This document shows, piece after piece, positions 20,447-29,784 of a stretch of 52,067 bases of DNA (position 1 is the stretch's first letter; each line of letters opens with the position of its first letter). Under the pieces are notes generated by a model, which saw only the letters and a program-made list of their open reading frames with translations, was not told the origin of the DNA and did no database searches. This DNA is from Nitrosomonas halophila (GTDB lineage: Bacteria; Pseudomonadota; Gammaproteobacteria; Burkholderiales; Nitrosomonadaceae): NCBI RefSeq assembly GCF_900107165.1, contig NZ_FNOY01000017.1, forward strand, positions 1-52,067, written 5' to 3'. The translations under genes and the position numbers were made by a program.

Positions 20447-21043
20447 TTATTTCGGGGCGATCACACCAGATGCACCTGTTTCCTTGGCGGCACGCAGTAC
20501 CGGATAGAATTGGGTGAAAACCAGATCGGTTTTGGCATTGGCCTCATGGCAAGCAGCACACTCAGCGGTCGGCAAATTTTTGGCAGCTGATACCAGTGGG
20601 CTGCCCGGCACATAGAAAATATAAAACGCCCAGTTGCCAGGTTCGCTTGCAAAACGTTTCGCGTCCTTGACCGATGCTTCCAGGCCGATATAGTCGCCCA
20701 TGAAGTAGCCATTGCCGCTACCTGGCCCCTTGCGGTCTCCAACACTGATCAGCTCCTTGACCGTCATGGTACCGTCACGGAACTCCCCTGTTTTTTTCCA
20801 GTGCGCATAGCTCTCCGGATCGACGTAGACTGTCCTGATTTCCGTGAAAGGTGCATTGCCATCGTTTAACTCATTGGGCGTGACTTGTGTACCCACCATC
20901 ACCCATTCGCGATAGTCCTGCGGAAGCAGCAATTCCCCTTTATCATTGAATTGCGCCGGTCCTGCCGCCAGTGCATGGCCGCTCACAACGGCAGAGAATA
21001 CCAGACCCGTTAAACTTTTTACCAAGCGCTTCTTAAAGCTCAT
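20447..21043 (-). CDS. cytL: Cytochrome P460 precursor
   Basis: A periplasmic haem enzyme of ammonia oxidisers that oxidises hydroxylamine, yielding N2O with NO as substrate or nitrite, through a haem cross-linked to lysine. The 198-residue precursor has a signal peptide ending HALAA, haem attachment at Cys162-Cys165-His166 (CAACH), Lys96 in TVKEL and Glu122 in IGLEASV. With cleavage after residue 26, Lys96 and Glu122 become Lys70 and Glu96, the numbers known for the N. europaea cross-link and distal Glu. The open frame extends to 21136, but the ATG at 21043 follows AAAGGAAA and starts a proper signal peptide. It is a single-gene unit. Confidence 0.95.
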   Translation of the reverse strand: MSFKKRLVKSLTGLVFSAVVSGHALAAGPAQFNDKGELLLPQDYREWVMVGTQVTPNELNDGNAPFTEIRTVYVDPESYAHWKKTGEFRDGTMTVKELISVGDRKGPGSGNGYFMGDYIGLEASVKDAKRFASEPGNWAFYIFYVPGSPLVSAAKNLPTAECAACHEANAKTDLVFTQFYPVLRAAKETGASGVIAPK

Positions 21044-21209
21044 AAAATTTTTTCCTTTGTTGGTTAATTGATTTGAAATTTGAATACAGTTGGCAAAGCC
21101 ATCAACCTTGGGCTGGAGAAGTATGCCCAGCCTCATTCAGGCCCTGGAGTATATTGCGCGCCCATACTTGACGTCAACGACATCACACAGACCAGACAAT
21201 TGGGGAATT

Positions 21210-21265
21210 AGGGCTCGTTAATGAATAACTTGAGCATACGCCCAAGTTATTCATTAACGAGCCCT
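21210..21265. repeat. perfect 23-bp inverted repeat (palindromic element or terminator of trpC)
   Basis: Arms at 21210-21232 and 21243-21265 are exact reverse complements, with a 10-base centre that can form two more pairs. It starts 10 bp past the trpC stop, so as RNA it would end the trp transcript in a long hairpin, but neither side has a run of U, so a classic intrinsic terminator is not obvious. The core 21211-21264 is flanked by TTA on both sides (21208-21210 and 21265-21267), as a 3-bp TNA target duplication would be. A palindromic mini-element or insertion-sequence remnant is an alternative. Confidence 0.7.
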
Positions 21266-21274
21266 TAGCAGAAA

Positions 21275-22189
21275 TCAGGTGGCATGGATTGCAAATAAAC
21301 GGCCCAGTTCCAGGCCCGGATCCGGCGCACGCATAAATGTCTCCCCGATCAGAAAAGTATGGATCTGATGGGATTGCATCATTTGCACATCGGCTGATGT
21401 ACGGATACCACTCTCGGTAACGATAATCCGTTCGGCAGGGATACGGTCAATCAGTGACAGGGTGGTCTCCAGCCTGGTCTCGAAGGTGCGTAAATTTCGG
21501 TTATTGATTCCAATCAGTGGGGTCGATAGCTGCAAGGCAAGCTCGAGCTCGTCCGCATCATGCACCTCGACCAGCACCGCCATACCCAGAGCATGGGCAA
21601 TTGACTCCAGCGTGTGCATGCGGTCCAGCGCACTCTCGCCGCGATGAATTGCAGGATCCTCCCGGAAAACCGGCGATAAAAATGCTGCGACGATCAGTAG
21701 AATACAATCCGCCCCCATCGCGCGCGCCTCATACACCTGGTATTCATCCAACATGAAATCCTTACGCAGCACGGGCAAGCTGCAGGCCGCACGCGCCGCC
21801 TGCAAAAATAGTGGGCTACCCATAAAAAACTGCTCATCGGTCAATACCGATAGACAGGCAGCCCCATTGTCAGCATAGCCCGCCGCAATTTCTGCTGGAT
21901 TGAAATCGTATGGTATCGAATCTTCAGGCTGCGAACCCGCGGTACCAGACAAATTGGCCGATGACGTCGCCCGGCCGCGCAGCAATCCTTTGCTGGGGCT
22001 CGCCCGCTTGATTTCGGCGATCACGGCTGCTTGACCCCGATCAACTTTGTCCCGGATCGCCTGAACAAAATCACGTGGTGATGACGCTGCACGCACCTTC
22101 TTCTGCATGGCCGCCAGCGGTTCTCCTATTTGGGCAGCGGCAATTTCCTGCTTTTTAACCGCGAGGATACGATCAAGAATATCGGACAT
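21275..22189 (-). CDS. trpC: Indole-3-glycerol phosphate synthase
   Basis: Tryptophan-pathway enzyme that closes the indole ring from CdRP. The beta-barrel strands are recognisable: [82 protein letters not shown] and FLIGETFM, covering the usual catalytic residues. At 304 residues it is about 40 longer than usual. The excess lies in two places: roughly residues 71-94 between SKGLLR and YDFNPAEIA, and about 16 residues near 171-187 after CILLIVAA. Both insertions fall in loops at the catalytic side of the barrel. It is 5 bp downstream of trpD. Confidence 0.95.
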   Translation of the reverse strand: MSDILDRILAVKKQEIAAAQIGEPLAAMQKKVRAASSPRDFVQAIRDKVDRGQAAVIAEIKRASPSKGLLRGRATSSANLSGTAGSQPEDSIPYDFNPAEIAAGYADNGAACLSVLTDEQFFMGSPLFLQAARAACSLPVLRKDFMLDEYQVYEARAMGADCILLIVAAFLSPVFREDPAIHRGESALDRMHTLESIAHALGMAVLVEVHDADELELALQLSTPLIGINNRNLRTFETRLETTLSLIDRIPAERIIVTESGIRTSADVQMMQSHQIHTFLIGETFMRAPDPGLELGRLFAIHAT

Positions 22190-22194
22190 ACAGG

Positions 22195-23220
22195 TTATGG
22201 GTTTACTTGGTTGGAAAAATTAATCAGATCCTGCATTTTCTGCCTAGCCGCACCACTGGCAAGCGCATGGCCAGCCCGCTCTATACCTGCCGCCAAGGAA
22301 CCTGCAATACCCGCCACGTAGATAGCCGCACCCGCATTGAGCAATACGATATCGCGAGCCGGCCCGGCCTGGTTGTCCAGCACGGACAGAAGCATGGCGC
22401 GCGCATCGACCGTATCGGCCACCTGAATGGACTCAATCGGCGCGCATTGCAATCCAAAATTCTCAGGTTGCAGGGTATATTCGTGTATCGTCCCCGCCTT
22501 GAGCTCAGCAATCCGAGTGGGTCCCGAAAGCGTGATTTCGTCCAGTCCGTCGCATCCATGCACAACCATCGCATGCCGACTCCCAAGACGCTGCAGCACC
22601 CGCGCGAGTACGCTGGTCAGGTCGGCGTTGAACACCCCCAGCAGCTGGTTCTGAGCGCCTGCCGGATTGGTCAATGGTCCCAATATGTTGAATAATGTAC
22701 GCACCCCCAGCTCACGTCGCACGGGTGCCGCATACCTCATGGCATGATGAAAATTGGGCGCGAACATGAACCCGATTCCGACCTCTGATATTGCCTGCTT
22801 AATTTGATCCGGGGTTTGATCAAGATTGATACCGATCGCCTCCAGCACATCGGCACTGCCGGCCTTGCTTGAAACGGAACGCCCCCCATGCTTCGCCACG
22901 CGCGCGCCTGCTGCAGCGGCGACGAAAGCGGAAGCCGTCGAAATGTTGAAAGTACTGCAGCCGTCTCCACCCGTACCACAAGTATCGACGAGATATTCAG
23001 TATCTGTCGCCTCAATTCGCGTAGCCAGCTTACGCATCACCTGGGCTGCGGCAGTAATCTCACTAATACTCTCCCGCTTGACCCGCAGACCGGTAACCAG
23101 GGCAGCAGTCATCACTGGAGACACTTCACCCGCCATGATCGCGTGCATCAGCCCGATCATGTCTTCATACGGAACCTCGCGATGCTCGATAATGCGAGCC
23201 AGGATTGCCTGCAGTTTCAC
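22195..23220 (-). CDS. trpD: Anthranilate phosphoribosyltransferase
   Basis: Transfers the phosphoribosyl group of PRPP to anthranilate. The 341-residue protein contains the glycine-rich PRPP loop [39 protein letters not shown] and the region [20 protein letters not shown]. The start codon is GTG at 23220 and overlaps the trpG stop as GTGA, indicating translational coupling. Next in order is trpC. No trpE lies in the window, so the first component of anthranilate synthase must be encoded elsewhere. Confidence 0.97.
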   Translation of the reverse strand: MKLQAILARIIEHREVPYEDMIGLMHAIMAGEVSPVMTAALVTGLRVKRESISEITAAAQVMRKLATRIEATDTEYLVDTCGTGGDGCSTFNISTASAFVAAAAGARVAKHGGRSVSSKAGSADVLEAIGINLDQTPDQIKQAISEVGIGFMFAPNFHHAMRYAAPVRRELGVRTLFNILGPLTNPAGAQNQLLGVFNADLTSVLARVLQRLGSRHAMVVHGCDGLDEITLSGPTRIAELKAGTIHEYTLQPENFGLQCAPIESIQVADTVDARAMLLSVLDNQAGPARDIVLLNAGAAIYVAGIAGSLAAGIERAGHALASGAARQKMQDLINFSNQVNP

Positions 23221-23819
23221 GCTTGAATTAAAGCCGCCGGGCTTTCCTGGTCTTCGCGTCCACGCAGAAAATTTCCGAGCAATTGATGCCCATGCTCGCT
23301 CAGTATCGATTCAGGATGAAATTGCACCCCTTCAATTTGCAGGGATTGGTGGCGCACCCCCATGATCTCGCCATCTTCGGTCCAGGCGGTAATAGCCAGA
23401 CAGTCGGGCATACTCGATCGCTCGATCACGAGCGAATGATAACGCGTGGCCACAAACGGATTATCCAGTCCGCGGAAAACACCCTTGTTATCATGAAAAA
23501 CCAGCGAAGTCTTGCCATGCATGATCTGCTTGGCAGGCACGATCCGCCCACCGAAGGCCTGTCCGATGCTCTGGTGGCCCAGGCATACGCCCAGCAATGG
23601 GATCTTGCCACCGAACCGGCTAATCAATTGCAAGGAGATCCCTGCTTCATTGGGCGTACATGGGCCGGGTGAAATGACGATGCGCGCCGGATTCAGGTAC
23701 TGAATCTCATCCAGGGTAATCTCGTCATTACGCGCCACAATGACTTCTTCACCCAATTCACCAAAATACTGAACCAGGTTATAGGTAAAGGAGTCGTAAT
23801 TATCAATCATCAGTAACAT
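23217..23819 (-). CDS. trpG: Anthranilate synthase component II (glutamine amidotransferase)
   Basis: A 200-residue class I glutamine amidotransferase that supplies ammonia to TrpE and possibly to PabB as well. The N-terminus [20 protein letters not shown] is family-typical, the nucleophile Cys is in [17 protein letters not shown], and the catalytic His-Glu pair is in [10 protein letters not shown]. It is the first gene of a trpG-trpD-trpC unit. In organisms with one such protein it often serves both tryptophan and folate synthesis. Confidence 0.96.
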   Translation of the reverse strand: MLLMIDNYDSFTYNLVQYFGELGEEVIVARNDEITLDEIQYLNPARIVISPGPCTPNEAGISLQLISRFGGKIPLLGVCLGHQSIGQAFGGRIVPAKQIMHGKTSLVFHDNKGVFRGLDNPFVATRYHSLVIERSSMPDCLAITAWTEDGEIMGVRHQSLQIEGVQFHPESILSEHGHQLLGNFLRGREDQESPAALIQA

Positions 23820-24281
23820 GATGAGTAAAATCGTTAGCTATTTTATCAATTAAGGAAGCATCTTGCCCGGTCGGTCATCATTACCTGCCGTCTTGAGGTC
23901 TCAATATCTGGATCATATGCAGCAACGCGTTTTTATCATGCATGGCACAGAACGCATCAAAACGCAATCGACCCACCACCCGACATTATGGCCGCTATTC
24001 TCGCCCAGAACACGCGAAAGGTAAACCTCTGACTGCAAGCGGATAGCAGATCGCCAATCCCAGCAGCAATCGGCATCAACTGCCACCTTACTCGGACCAA
24101 CAAACCCGTAACTCTGATGGCATATTCTATCACCATGAATTTCCAGAAAGTTTGACATCAAACATAGGCCAAGTATGCTAGTTTGCAGGATTATAATAAC
24201 TCAATGAGGTTCCCAGTAGGGTCGATCCTCGAGCTGTCCGAAATCCATCACTCAAGAGTCGTCTAAAAGGTTGAATCCGAT
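23820..24281. other. 462-bp intergenic region between divergent trpG and glrK
   Basis: I find no gene with support here. An 82-codon minus-strand frame (23913-24161) has skewed composition (many Cys and Trp), no family resemblance and no clear Shine-Dalgarno sequence. A short possible gene relic at 24191-24235 is listed separately. The promoters of trpG and of the glrK operon should lie in this region, but I could not pick reliable boxes. Confidence 0.6.
24191..24235 (-). pseudogene. possible 3' relic of a glyoxalase/VOC family gene
   Basis: On the minus strand this stretch reads RIDPTGNLIELL followed by a TAA stop. The pattern DPxGNxxEL is the characteristic C-terminal metal-ligand segment of vicinal oxygen chelate proteins. 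In the same frame an upstream stop lies within 20 codons, so no intact gene exists. It could be the leftover 3' end of a gene lost when glrK-qseG-glrR took its place, or a chance match. Confidence 0.25.
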
Positions 24282-25757
24282 ATGAAAGTCCCAGCAAACG
24301 CGGCCACATCCGGACCCAATCACCGGCCGACTGGCTCTCGGCATAAACCCAAATCATTCCTGACCTTAATCCTCCTGGGATTTTCGATTGTGGGATTGCC
24401 GCTGATCAGTGCGCTCATATACAGTGCTATCCGTATTGATCAACTGGCTGAGCAAAGCCGTGAGAATGTCTACCAAGCCACCCAAATAACCAATGGCAGT
24501 GGCATTATCATAGACGAGATCAGGGCTATGGAACGCAGTGTACAACATGCGCTGGTCCTGGACGATGCCAGTTTATTGGAAGGCTATTTTTTGGCCCACA
24601 ACAAGTTTGAAAAAATCACCAAGCACTTACTCGATATTTCCGCCCATCTGGAACAACAGCTTTTACTGGAAAAATTAAGATTACTGGAAACCAGTATTTT
24701 TCGAGAAATATTGGTCCTGAACGAACACCCCAAGGACTTGCAATACCTTCTCGATCGCTTCGCTTCATTGCTGGTTCTTGCTCAAGAATTTTCTTCCGAC
24801 AGCCTCCGGCTTATTGGGCAAAATGTCGGAAAAATGAGCGAAATCGCGACCCAGACCCGCACCCTGGTCGAATGGGAATTACTTATTCTAATTCCGCTGG
24901 TCGTCTTCCTGGCGCTGACCTTCTCGGTATTCATTGCCCGCCCGATCCGTCAGATCGATGAAGCCATCCTCCATATGGGACAAGGCAAACTCACGCGCCC
25001 CATTCATGTCAATGGACCGCAAAACTTGCAATATCTGGGCGCACGCCTTGACTGGTTGCGATTGCGGCTTCTCAAACTGGAAGAACAAAAAATGCAGTTT
25101 CTACGGCATGTCTCACATGAGCTCAAAACACCCCTGACCGCTATCCGTGAGGGGACCGATTTACTGGTTGAAGGCATTCCTGGCAATCTGAACGCGAAAC
25201 AACAACTGATTGCCGGCATTCTACATACCAGCAGCATGCAACTGCAGAAACGTATCGAAGATTTACTCAGTTTTAGCGCACTGCAGGCAGACATGATCAC
25301 GCTCGTCAAGCAACGTGTTAATTTAGGCGAAATGATAAACTCTGTCATAAAAGTGCAAAATCTCTCAATTCTCAACAAGAACATAACGATTCATTTAACC
25401 TGCCCGGAGATAATTTTGGAATGCGACAAACAGAAATTGGATATCATCCTGGATAACCTCCTCTCCAATGCCGTCAAGTTTTCTCCAGTTGGCGGTCACA
25501 TTGAAATTACTGCCGTGCAACGCGATGACGCCATTCAAATAGAGGTCGAGGATTCCGGCCCAGGCGTTGACAGCATGGATCAGAAGCAAATATTTGAACC
25601 TTTTTACCAGGGACGCAACACGCCCAGCACACATATCAAGGGCACAGGACTGGGTCTGGCCATTGCAAAGGAATATGCACTGGCGCATGGCGGGAACATT
25701 GCATTTGTTCGGAACACCAAGCAAGGCGCACGCTTCCGATTAACCTTGCCGGCATAA
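24282..25757 (+). CDS. glrK: Sensor histidine kinase GlrK (QseE-like)
   Basis: A 491-residue inner-membrane kinase. TM1 (26-50) and TM2 (198-219) enclose a helical periplasmic domain of about 145 residues. A HAMP-like linker follows, then HisKA with His279 in LRHVSHELKTPLTAIREG, and the ATPase domain with DNLLSNAVKFSP, EVEDSGPGVD and GTGLGLAIAKEYALAHGGNI. The order kinase, small lipoprotein, sigma-54 regulator is that of the enterobacterial glrK-qseG-glrR operon, which supports this name over a generic one. In E. coli the system responds to envelope conditions and activates the glmY small RNA; the target here is unknown. A Shine-Dalgarno sequence AAAAGG precedes the ATG. Confidence 0.88.
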   Translation: MKVPANAATSGPNHRPTGSRHKPKSFLTLILLGFSIVGLPLISALIYSAIRIDQLAEQSRENVYQATQITNGSGIIIDEIRAMERSVQHALVLDDASLLEGYFLAHNKFEKITKHLLDISAHLEQQLLLEKLRLLETSIFREILVLNEHPKDLQYLLDRFASLLVLAQEFSSDSLRLIGQNVGKMSEIATQTRTLVEWELLILIPLVVFLALTFSVFIARPIRQIDEAILHMGQGKLTRPIHVNGPQNLQYLGARLDWLRLRLLKLEEQKMQFLRHVSHELKTPLTAIREGTDLLVEGIPGNLNAKQQLIAGILHTSSMQLQKRIEDLLSFSALQADMITLVKQRVNLGEMINSVIKVQNLSILNKNITIHLTCPEIILECDKQKLDIILDNLLSNAVKFSPVGGHIEITAVQRDDAIQIEVEDSGPGVDSMDQKQIFEPFYQGRNTPSTHIKGTGLGLAIAKEYALAHGGNIAFVRNTKQGARFRLTLPA

Positions 25758-25774
25758 GATGTTGCACATCGATC

Positions 25775-26314
25775 ATGAAAACAAATTACTTGTTATTATT
25801 GCTGTTGGGATTGACTTTTTTTATCCTACTCACAGGCTGCGTGCACATGCAGCCCAAGACATTGACCGAATCAGAGACTCTGGCAAATCAGCAGGTGTCG
25901 CAAGACGATCTAAATGAATTGATGCAGTACTACCATTTGTTACAGCAAAAATCTGCGCTGGAACTCGCCTGGGAGTATAACTATGCAAACAGCCATTACA
26001 AAAACAGCGCCGAGATTCAAGAGCAATACAAATTCTTGATGCTGCTGCTGCTACCCAACACGCAATTTAGAAATACTCAGTCCGCACTCGACATGCTAGA
26101 AAATCTGCCTGAAATGACCGAGCCGTCATCCAATCTGGCTGCTTTTACCAATATATTGTTGGCGCTACTTCAAGAACAGCAATCTGCAACCGATCAGCAA
26201 CAGCAATTGGCGGCAAAACTGCGCGCAGCCGAAATACAAGTCAAAGCCTTGCAAGATAAAATCAATGTAATCAAGGATCTTGAAAAAAATCTCATGCGTA
26301 GAAACGCTCTCTGA
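25775..26314 (+). CDS. qseG: QseG-like outer-membrane lipoprotein
   Basis: A 179-residue lipoprotein with signal sequence MKTNYLLLLLLGLTFFILLTGC (lipobox LTGC). The mature protein is alpha-helical and Gln-rich (QEQQSATDQQQQLAAKLRAA) and ends in a predicted coiled coil with the segment LQDKINVIKDLEKNLMRR. It lies 17 bp after glrK and 12 bp before glrR, the position QseG occupies in enterobacteria, where it interacts with the kinase from the outer membrane. Identification is by position and architecture more than by residue identity. Confidence 0.75.
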   Translation: MKTNYLLLLLLGLTFFILLTGCVHMQPKTLTESETLANQQVSQDDLNELMQYYHLLQQKSALELAWEYNYANSHYKNSAEIQEQYKFLMLLLLPNTQFRNTQSALDMLENLPEMTEPSSNLAAFTNILLALLQEQQSATDQQQQLAAKLRAAEIQVKALQDKINVIKDLEKNLMRRNAL

Positions 26315-26326
26315 TCACCGAACGCC

Positions 26327-27697
26327 ATGACACAACCCAAGAAAATTCTGTTAGTCGATGACGATGCCGATTTGCTCGAACTGCTCTCCATCCGCCTGAC
26401 ATCCTCTGGATACGACACCATTCTGGCTGATAGTGCCGAAACCGCGATGAACCATCTTGACATCTCACGCCCACATCTCGTGATTAGCGATATGCAGATG
26501 AGCGGACTCGACGGCATGGCCTTGTTCGAACATATCCATCGCACCGTGCCCACGCTTCCTGTCATCATTTTGACTGCCTTTGGCACCATTCCAGATGCGG
26601 TCGCCGCCGTTCAACGGGGAATTTTTGGCTATCTCACCAAGCCCTACGACCCTAAAATTCTGTTGAATCAGATTGAACGCGCCATCGGATTGTTGCCTGC
26701 CACGGAGAACCCCACATCCTGCGCAACACTGCGTGCCTCATGGCGCAAAACCATCATTACCCAAAGCGCAATTATGGAAGATTTACTCACCAAGGTCGAT
26801 CGTGTCGCCCAGGGAGATGCCAGTGTCTTGCTCTCTGGTGAAAGCGGAGTTGGCAAGGAATTGTTCGCGCGCGCGATCCACCAGGCCTCCAAGCGTTGTG
26901 ACCAGCCATTCATCACGATCAACTGCGCAGCCATTCCCGAGCAATTATTGGAGTCCGAATTGTTCGGCCACACCAAGGGCGCTTTTACCGGTGCGATCAG
27001 GGACCACAAAGGCCTGTTTCAACTGGCAGAAGGTGGCAGCCTGTTTCTGGATGAGATCGGTGATATGCCCTTGCTTCTCCAAGTAAAACTGCTGCACGCC
27101 CTGCAGGAAAGAGTCATTCGGCCAGTTGGATCGACACAAAGCATCCCGATCGACGTGCGCATTATTTCTGCGACGCATCGCGATCTAAAATCTGAGATCG
27201 AAGCGGGAAATTTTCGTGAAGACCTGTATTATCGACTGTTTGTCGTCGGTTTGACCATTCCGTCGCTGGCGCAGCGGCGTGAAGATATTCCCCTTCTCGC
27301 CAACCACTTTCTGCGCGTGTTTGCCGAGAAACATCAGAAAGACATCAACGGATTCGCTCCCGAAGCGATCAGCTTCTTGCTGGCATTTTCCTGGCCGGGC
27401 AATATCCGGCAACTCATGAATGTCGTTGAGCAAAGCGTTGTCATGAGCGCCATTCCTCTGATTTCCTATGAGTTGGTCCGCGACGCCATGCATCGAGACG
27501 AAACCCAGATAACTTCTTTCGAGGAGGCGCGCAAGCAGTTCGAAAGAGATTACCTGGTACGCCTACTGAAGATCACTGCTGGCAATGTCACACAAGCGGC
27601 CAAACTCGCCAAGCGCAATCGCACTGAATTCTACAAGCTTCTGCAGCGGCATCAGCTTGATTACACACTCTACAAACCCCAGCGGGAGAAAGCCTGA
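26327..27697 (+). CDS. glrR: Sigma-54-dependent response regulator GlrR (QseF-like)
   Basis: A 456-residue NtrC-family activator. The receiver domain has Asp55 in LVISDMQMSGLDG and the conserved Lys in GYLTKPYDP. The AAA+ domain shows Walker A in SGESGVGKELFARAIH, the sigma-54-contacting GAFTGA loop in HTKGAFTGAI and Walker B in GGSLFLDEIGDM. A Fis-type helix-turn-helix closes the protein (GNVTQAAKLAKRNRTEFYKLLQRH). All motifs needed for sigma-54 activation are intact. It should be phosphorylated by the GlrK product encoded 0.6 kb upstream. Its target promoters are not evident in this window. Confidence 0.93.
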   Translation: MTQPKKILLVDDDADLLELLSIRLTSSGYDTILADSAETAMNHLDISRPHLVISDMQMSGLDGMALFEHIHRTVPTLPVIILTAFGTIPDAVAAVQRGIFGYLTKPYDPKILLNQIERAIGLLPATENPTSCATLRASWRKTIITQSAIMEDLLTKVDRVAQGDASVLLSGESGVGKELFARAIHQASKRCDQPFITINCAAIPEQLLESELFGHTKGAFTGAIRDHKGLFQLAEGGSLFLDEIGDMPLLLQVKLLHALQERVIRPVGSTQSIPIDVRIISATHRDLKSEIEAGNFREDLYYRLFVVGLTIPSLAQRREDIPLLANHFLRVFAEKHQKDINGFAPEAISFLLAFSWPGNIRQLMNVVEQSVVMSAIPLISYELVRDAMHRDETQITSFEEARKQFERDYLVRLLKITAGNVTQAAKLAKRNRTEFYKLLQRHQLDYTLYKPQREKA

Positions 27698-27720
27698 TCG
27701 GACGCCAGGCCAAGCCGCGC

Positions 27721-29784
27721 TCACGGGAGGAACTGAACCGGCAGCACTTGCGGACGCATCGGCCAGACACCTCTATCGATTACCGCCGGACCGGAAAACA
27801 CGACGTAGCTCTGCCGCCCATAATGAGGCAGTGCCCGGCCCAGCTTCGACAGTGACGCTTCATCCTTCACCGCTACAATAGCCAGGGTTGCGCCATTGGG
27901 TCGGCGCACGGTCCAGGCATGGGCCGAAGCGCTTTCTTGCCGGATCTCGGCAGGCATTGCGGGCAAACCCTGCTGCACCAGCCAGTCGTCTACCTGCGAC
28001 CCTAAGCCCACAACGAGTACGGGCCTCTCGTCGTCCATAGCGATCGGGCTGCGCTCTATTTCAGGTTCCCGGCCCTGCATCCTGCCGGCCAGTTCATACG
28101 CAACTCGATAGGCTGCCGCTTGGTGCGGAAACAGCAGCAAGGTCCGAGTCGTCTGATTGACCATTACCTCGCGCAGAATAGGTACCGTCTCATCCGCCGC
28201 AAGCTGCCGGAATACCCGGAAATCCGGGTCCAGCACAACTTCCTTCGGCAGCTCTGACAGAACCCGTTGGTATGATTGGCTTTCCGCACCCAGGTCCAGG
28301 AACAAGGTTTCCTCCGCCCCCGACTGACTGCGCACCAGAATCGGCACACGCAAATCATAAACCGGAGCGGTCTGCTTTAGCATCAAACTCAAGCGCTGTT
28401 CCGATCTTGAATAGGTTGCTTGCGAAATCTGCAATGCAGGCGCACCTGTTCGTTTCAGCCACTGAGAAAAGAAATGGTCGAGGGAACGGCCGGATACCGT
28501 TTCAAACACTCGTTGAATATCCTGCCAGGCCGTCACACGAAAACGCTGTTGTTGCCATAATGTCCTGATCGCACGGTCAAAAGTCGCCTCCCCCAGTAGA
28601 TCGCGCAGCATGAAAAACAACATGGCAGCCTTGTTATAGCCGACAATCTTGGACGCCGCATGGGTACGCGAAGTAAACGCGAGCAATGGTTGATCCTGGC
28701 TCGGTGCCAGCAGATTGAAATCACGCAACCAGTCCAATCGCATATCGCGCGCAGCCTCGTCGCTTTCCTGCTCCTTGTAAGCGTAATCCGCCATGAAGGT
28801 CGTCAAGCCTTCCGACCAGTTCCCGCTTGCATAATCGGGATACACGCCATTACCCCACCAGTTATGCAGCACCTCGTGCCCGAGTGATGTCATGCGTATA
28901 AAGGGCAATCTCAAGACACTGACACCCAGATAGGTCAATGTCGGCATGCCAAAGCCGGTTGGGGTCGGACTTGATACCACACTGAATTCAGAATAGGGAT
29001 ATTCACCGATCCAGCGTTCATACAAGTGAATATAGTGCTTGACCGATTCCAGATAATCATCAGCCAGATCAGCGATGCTCGGATGAAAATAAGTACGCAG
29101 AGACAGGGTTTTGTTGCTTGCGGCACTCTGGAGCGTTGCTGACGAGATTGTATACGGCCCAGCCATCAAGGCTATCCCTTCGGCCGGTTGCTGAAAAACA
29201 AAGCCGGCTTGATAACCTTCAAGCTCTGATTCAGACTCATTCAGCAGTCTTCCCGCCACCAGGCCCCGCTGACCGTAAGGCAAAGTCAAATCGACTTGAT
29301 AACTCGCCAATGCCCCAGCGATTTGTGGATACCAAATGGCGGCATTGGGCAGGAAAGTTCCCTCTGCGCCAGTCACGGGAATCGGCCGGCCCAATGTCTG
29401 CGCATGGTCAAGACTGGTATCCAGAACAGCCAATTCACCTTGCCAATCGATTTCTATCCGGAAGGGGCCGTCCTTGCCGGCGGTCAATTGCCAAATCTGC
29501 AAACCGCGCTGATGTGCCGCTTCCTGGGCGATACGAAAACCTACCGCACGCAAGGCAGTGACTTTAAAACGGCGGCTCAGCATCAGTTCGAAATGGCCAC
29601 CTTGCGCAACCGTAATGATGCTGCGCCCTTGCAGTTGGCGCGAAGCAGGATCGATCGCTACCGTTATCGCGTAATGCATAGCCGGCTGCTCCGCCATAAC
29701 GGGCATACTGACCGACAACATCAGCACCAGCAAGCATTCTTTTATATGCCTGGCCGCAAACACTCGTCTCAAAAATTTGTTCAT
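27721..29784 (-). CDS. Periplasmic M1 family (gluzincin) aminopeptidase-like protein
   Basis: A 687-residue exported metallopeptidase. A signal peptide (residues 15-31, ending MPVMA) precedes an N-terminal beta domain and a catalytic domain with GHEVLHNWWGN (zinc ligands His303 and His307, catalytic Glu304) and the third ligand Glu325 in NWSEGLTTF, 18 residues on rather than the usual 19. A C-terminal region of about 180 residues, without recognised motif, follows (VLVVGLGSQVDD, RRPNGATLAIVAVK). Substrates are unknown. Its start overlaps the stop of the ChaN-PDZ gene (ATGA at 29781-29784), so the two are likely made together. It converges on glrR with 23 bp between the stops. Confidence 0.85.
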   Translation of the reverse strand: MNKFLRRVFAARHIKECLLVLMLSVSMPVMAEQPAMHYAITVAIDPASRQLQGRSIITVAQGGHFELMLSRRFKVTALRAVGFRIAQEAAHQRGLQIWQLTAGKDGPFRIEIDWQGELAVLDTSLDHAQTLGRPIPVTGAEGTFLPNAAIWYPQIAGALASYQVDLTLPYGQRGLVAGRLLNESESELEGYQAGFVFQQPAEGIALMAGPYTISSATLQSAASNKTLSLRTYFHPSIADLADDYLESVKHYIHLYERWIGEYPYSEFSVVSSPTPTGFGMPTLTYLGVSVLRLPFIRMTSLGHEVLHNWWGNGVYPDYASGNWSEGLTTFMADYAYKEQESDEAARDMRLDWLRDFNLLAPSQDQPLLAFTSRTHAASKIVGYNKAAMLFFMLRDLLGEATFDRAIRTLWQQQRFRVTAWQDIQRVFETVSGRSLDHFFSQWLKRTGAPALQISQATYSRSEQRLSLMLKQTAPVYDLRVPILVRSQSGAEETLFLDLGAESQSYQRVLSELPKEVVLDPDFRVFRQLAADETVPILREVMVNQTTRTLLLFPHQAAAYRVAYELAGRMQGREPEIERSPIAMDDERPVLVVGLGSQVDDWLVQQGLPAMPAEIRQESASAHAWTVRRPNGATLAIVAVKDEASLSKLGRALPHYGRQSYVVFSGPAVIDRGVWPMRPQVLPVQFLP

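Noticed and set aside
23913..24161. 82-codon minus-strand frame upstream of trpG
   Set aside because: Unusual Cys/Trp-rich composition, no recognisable family, no Shine-Dalgarno sequence; treated as chance.
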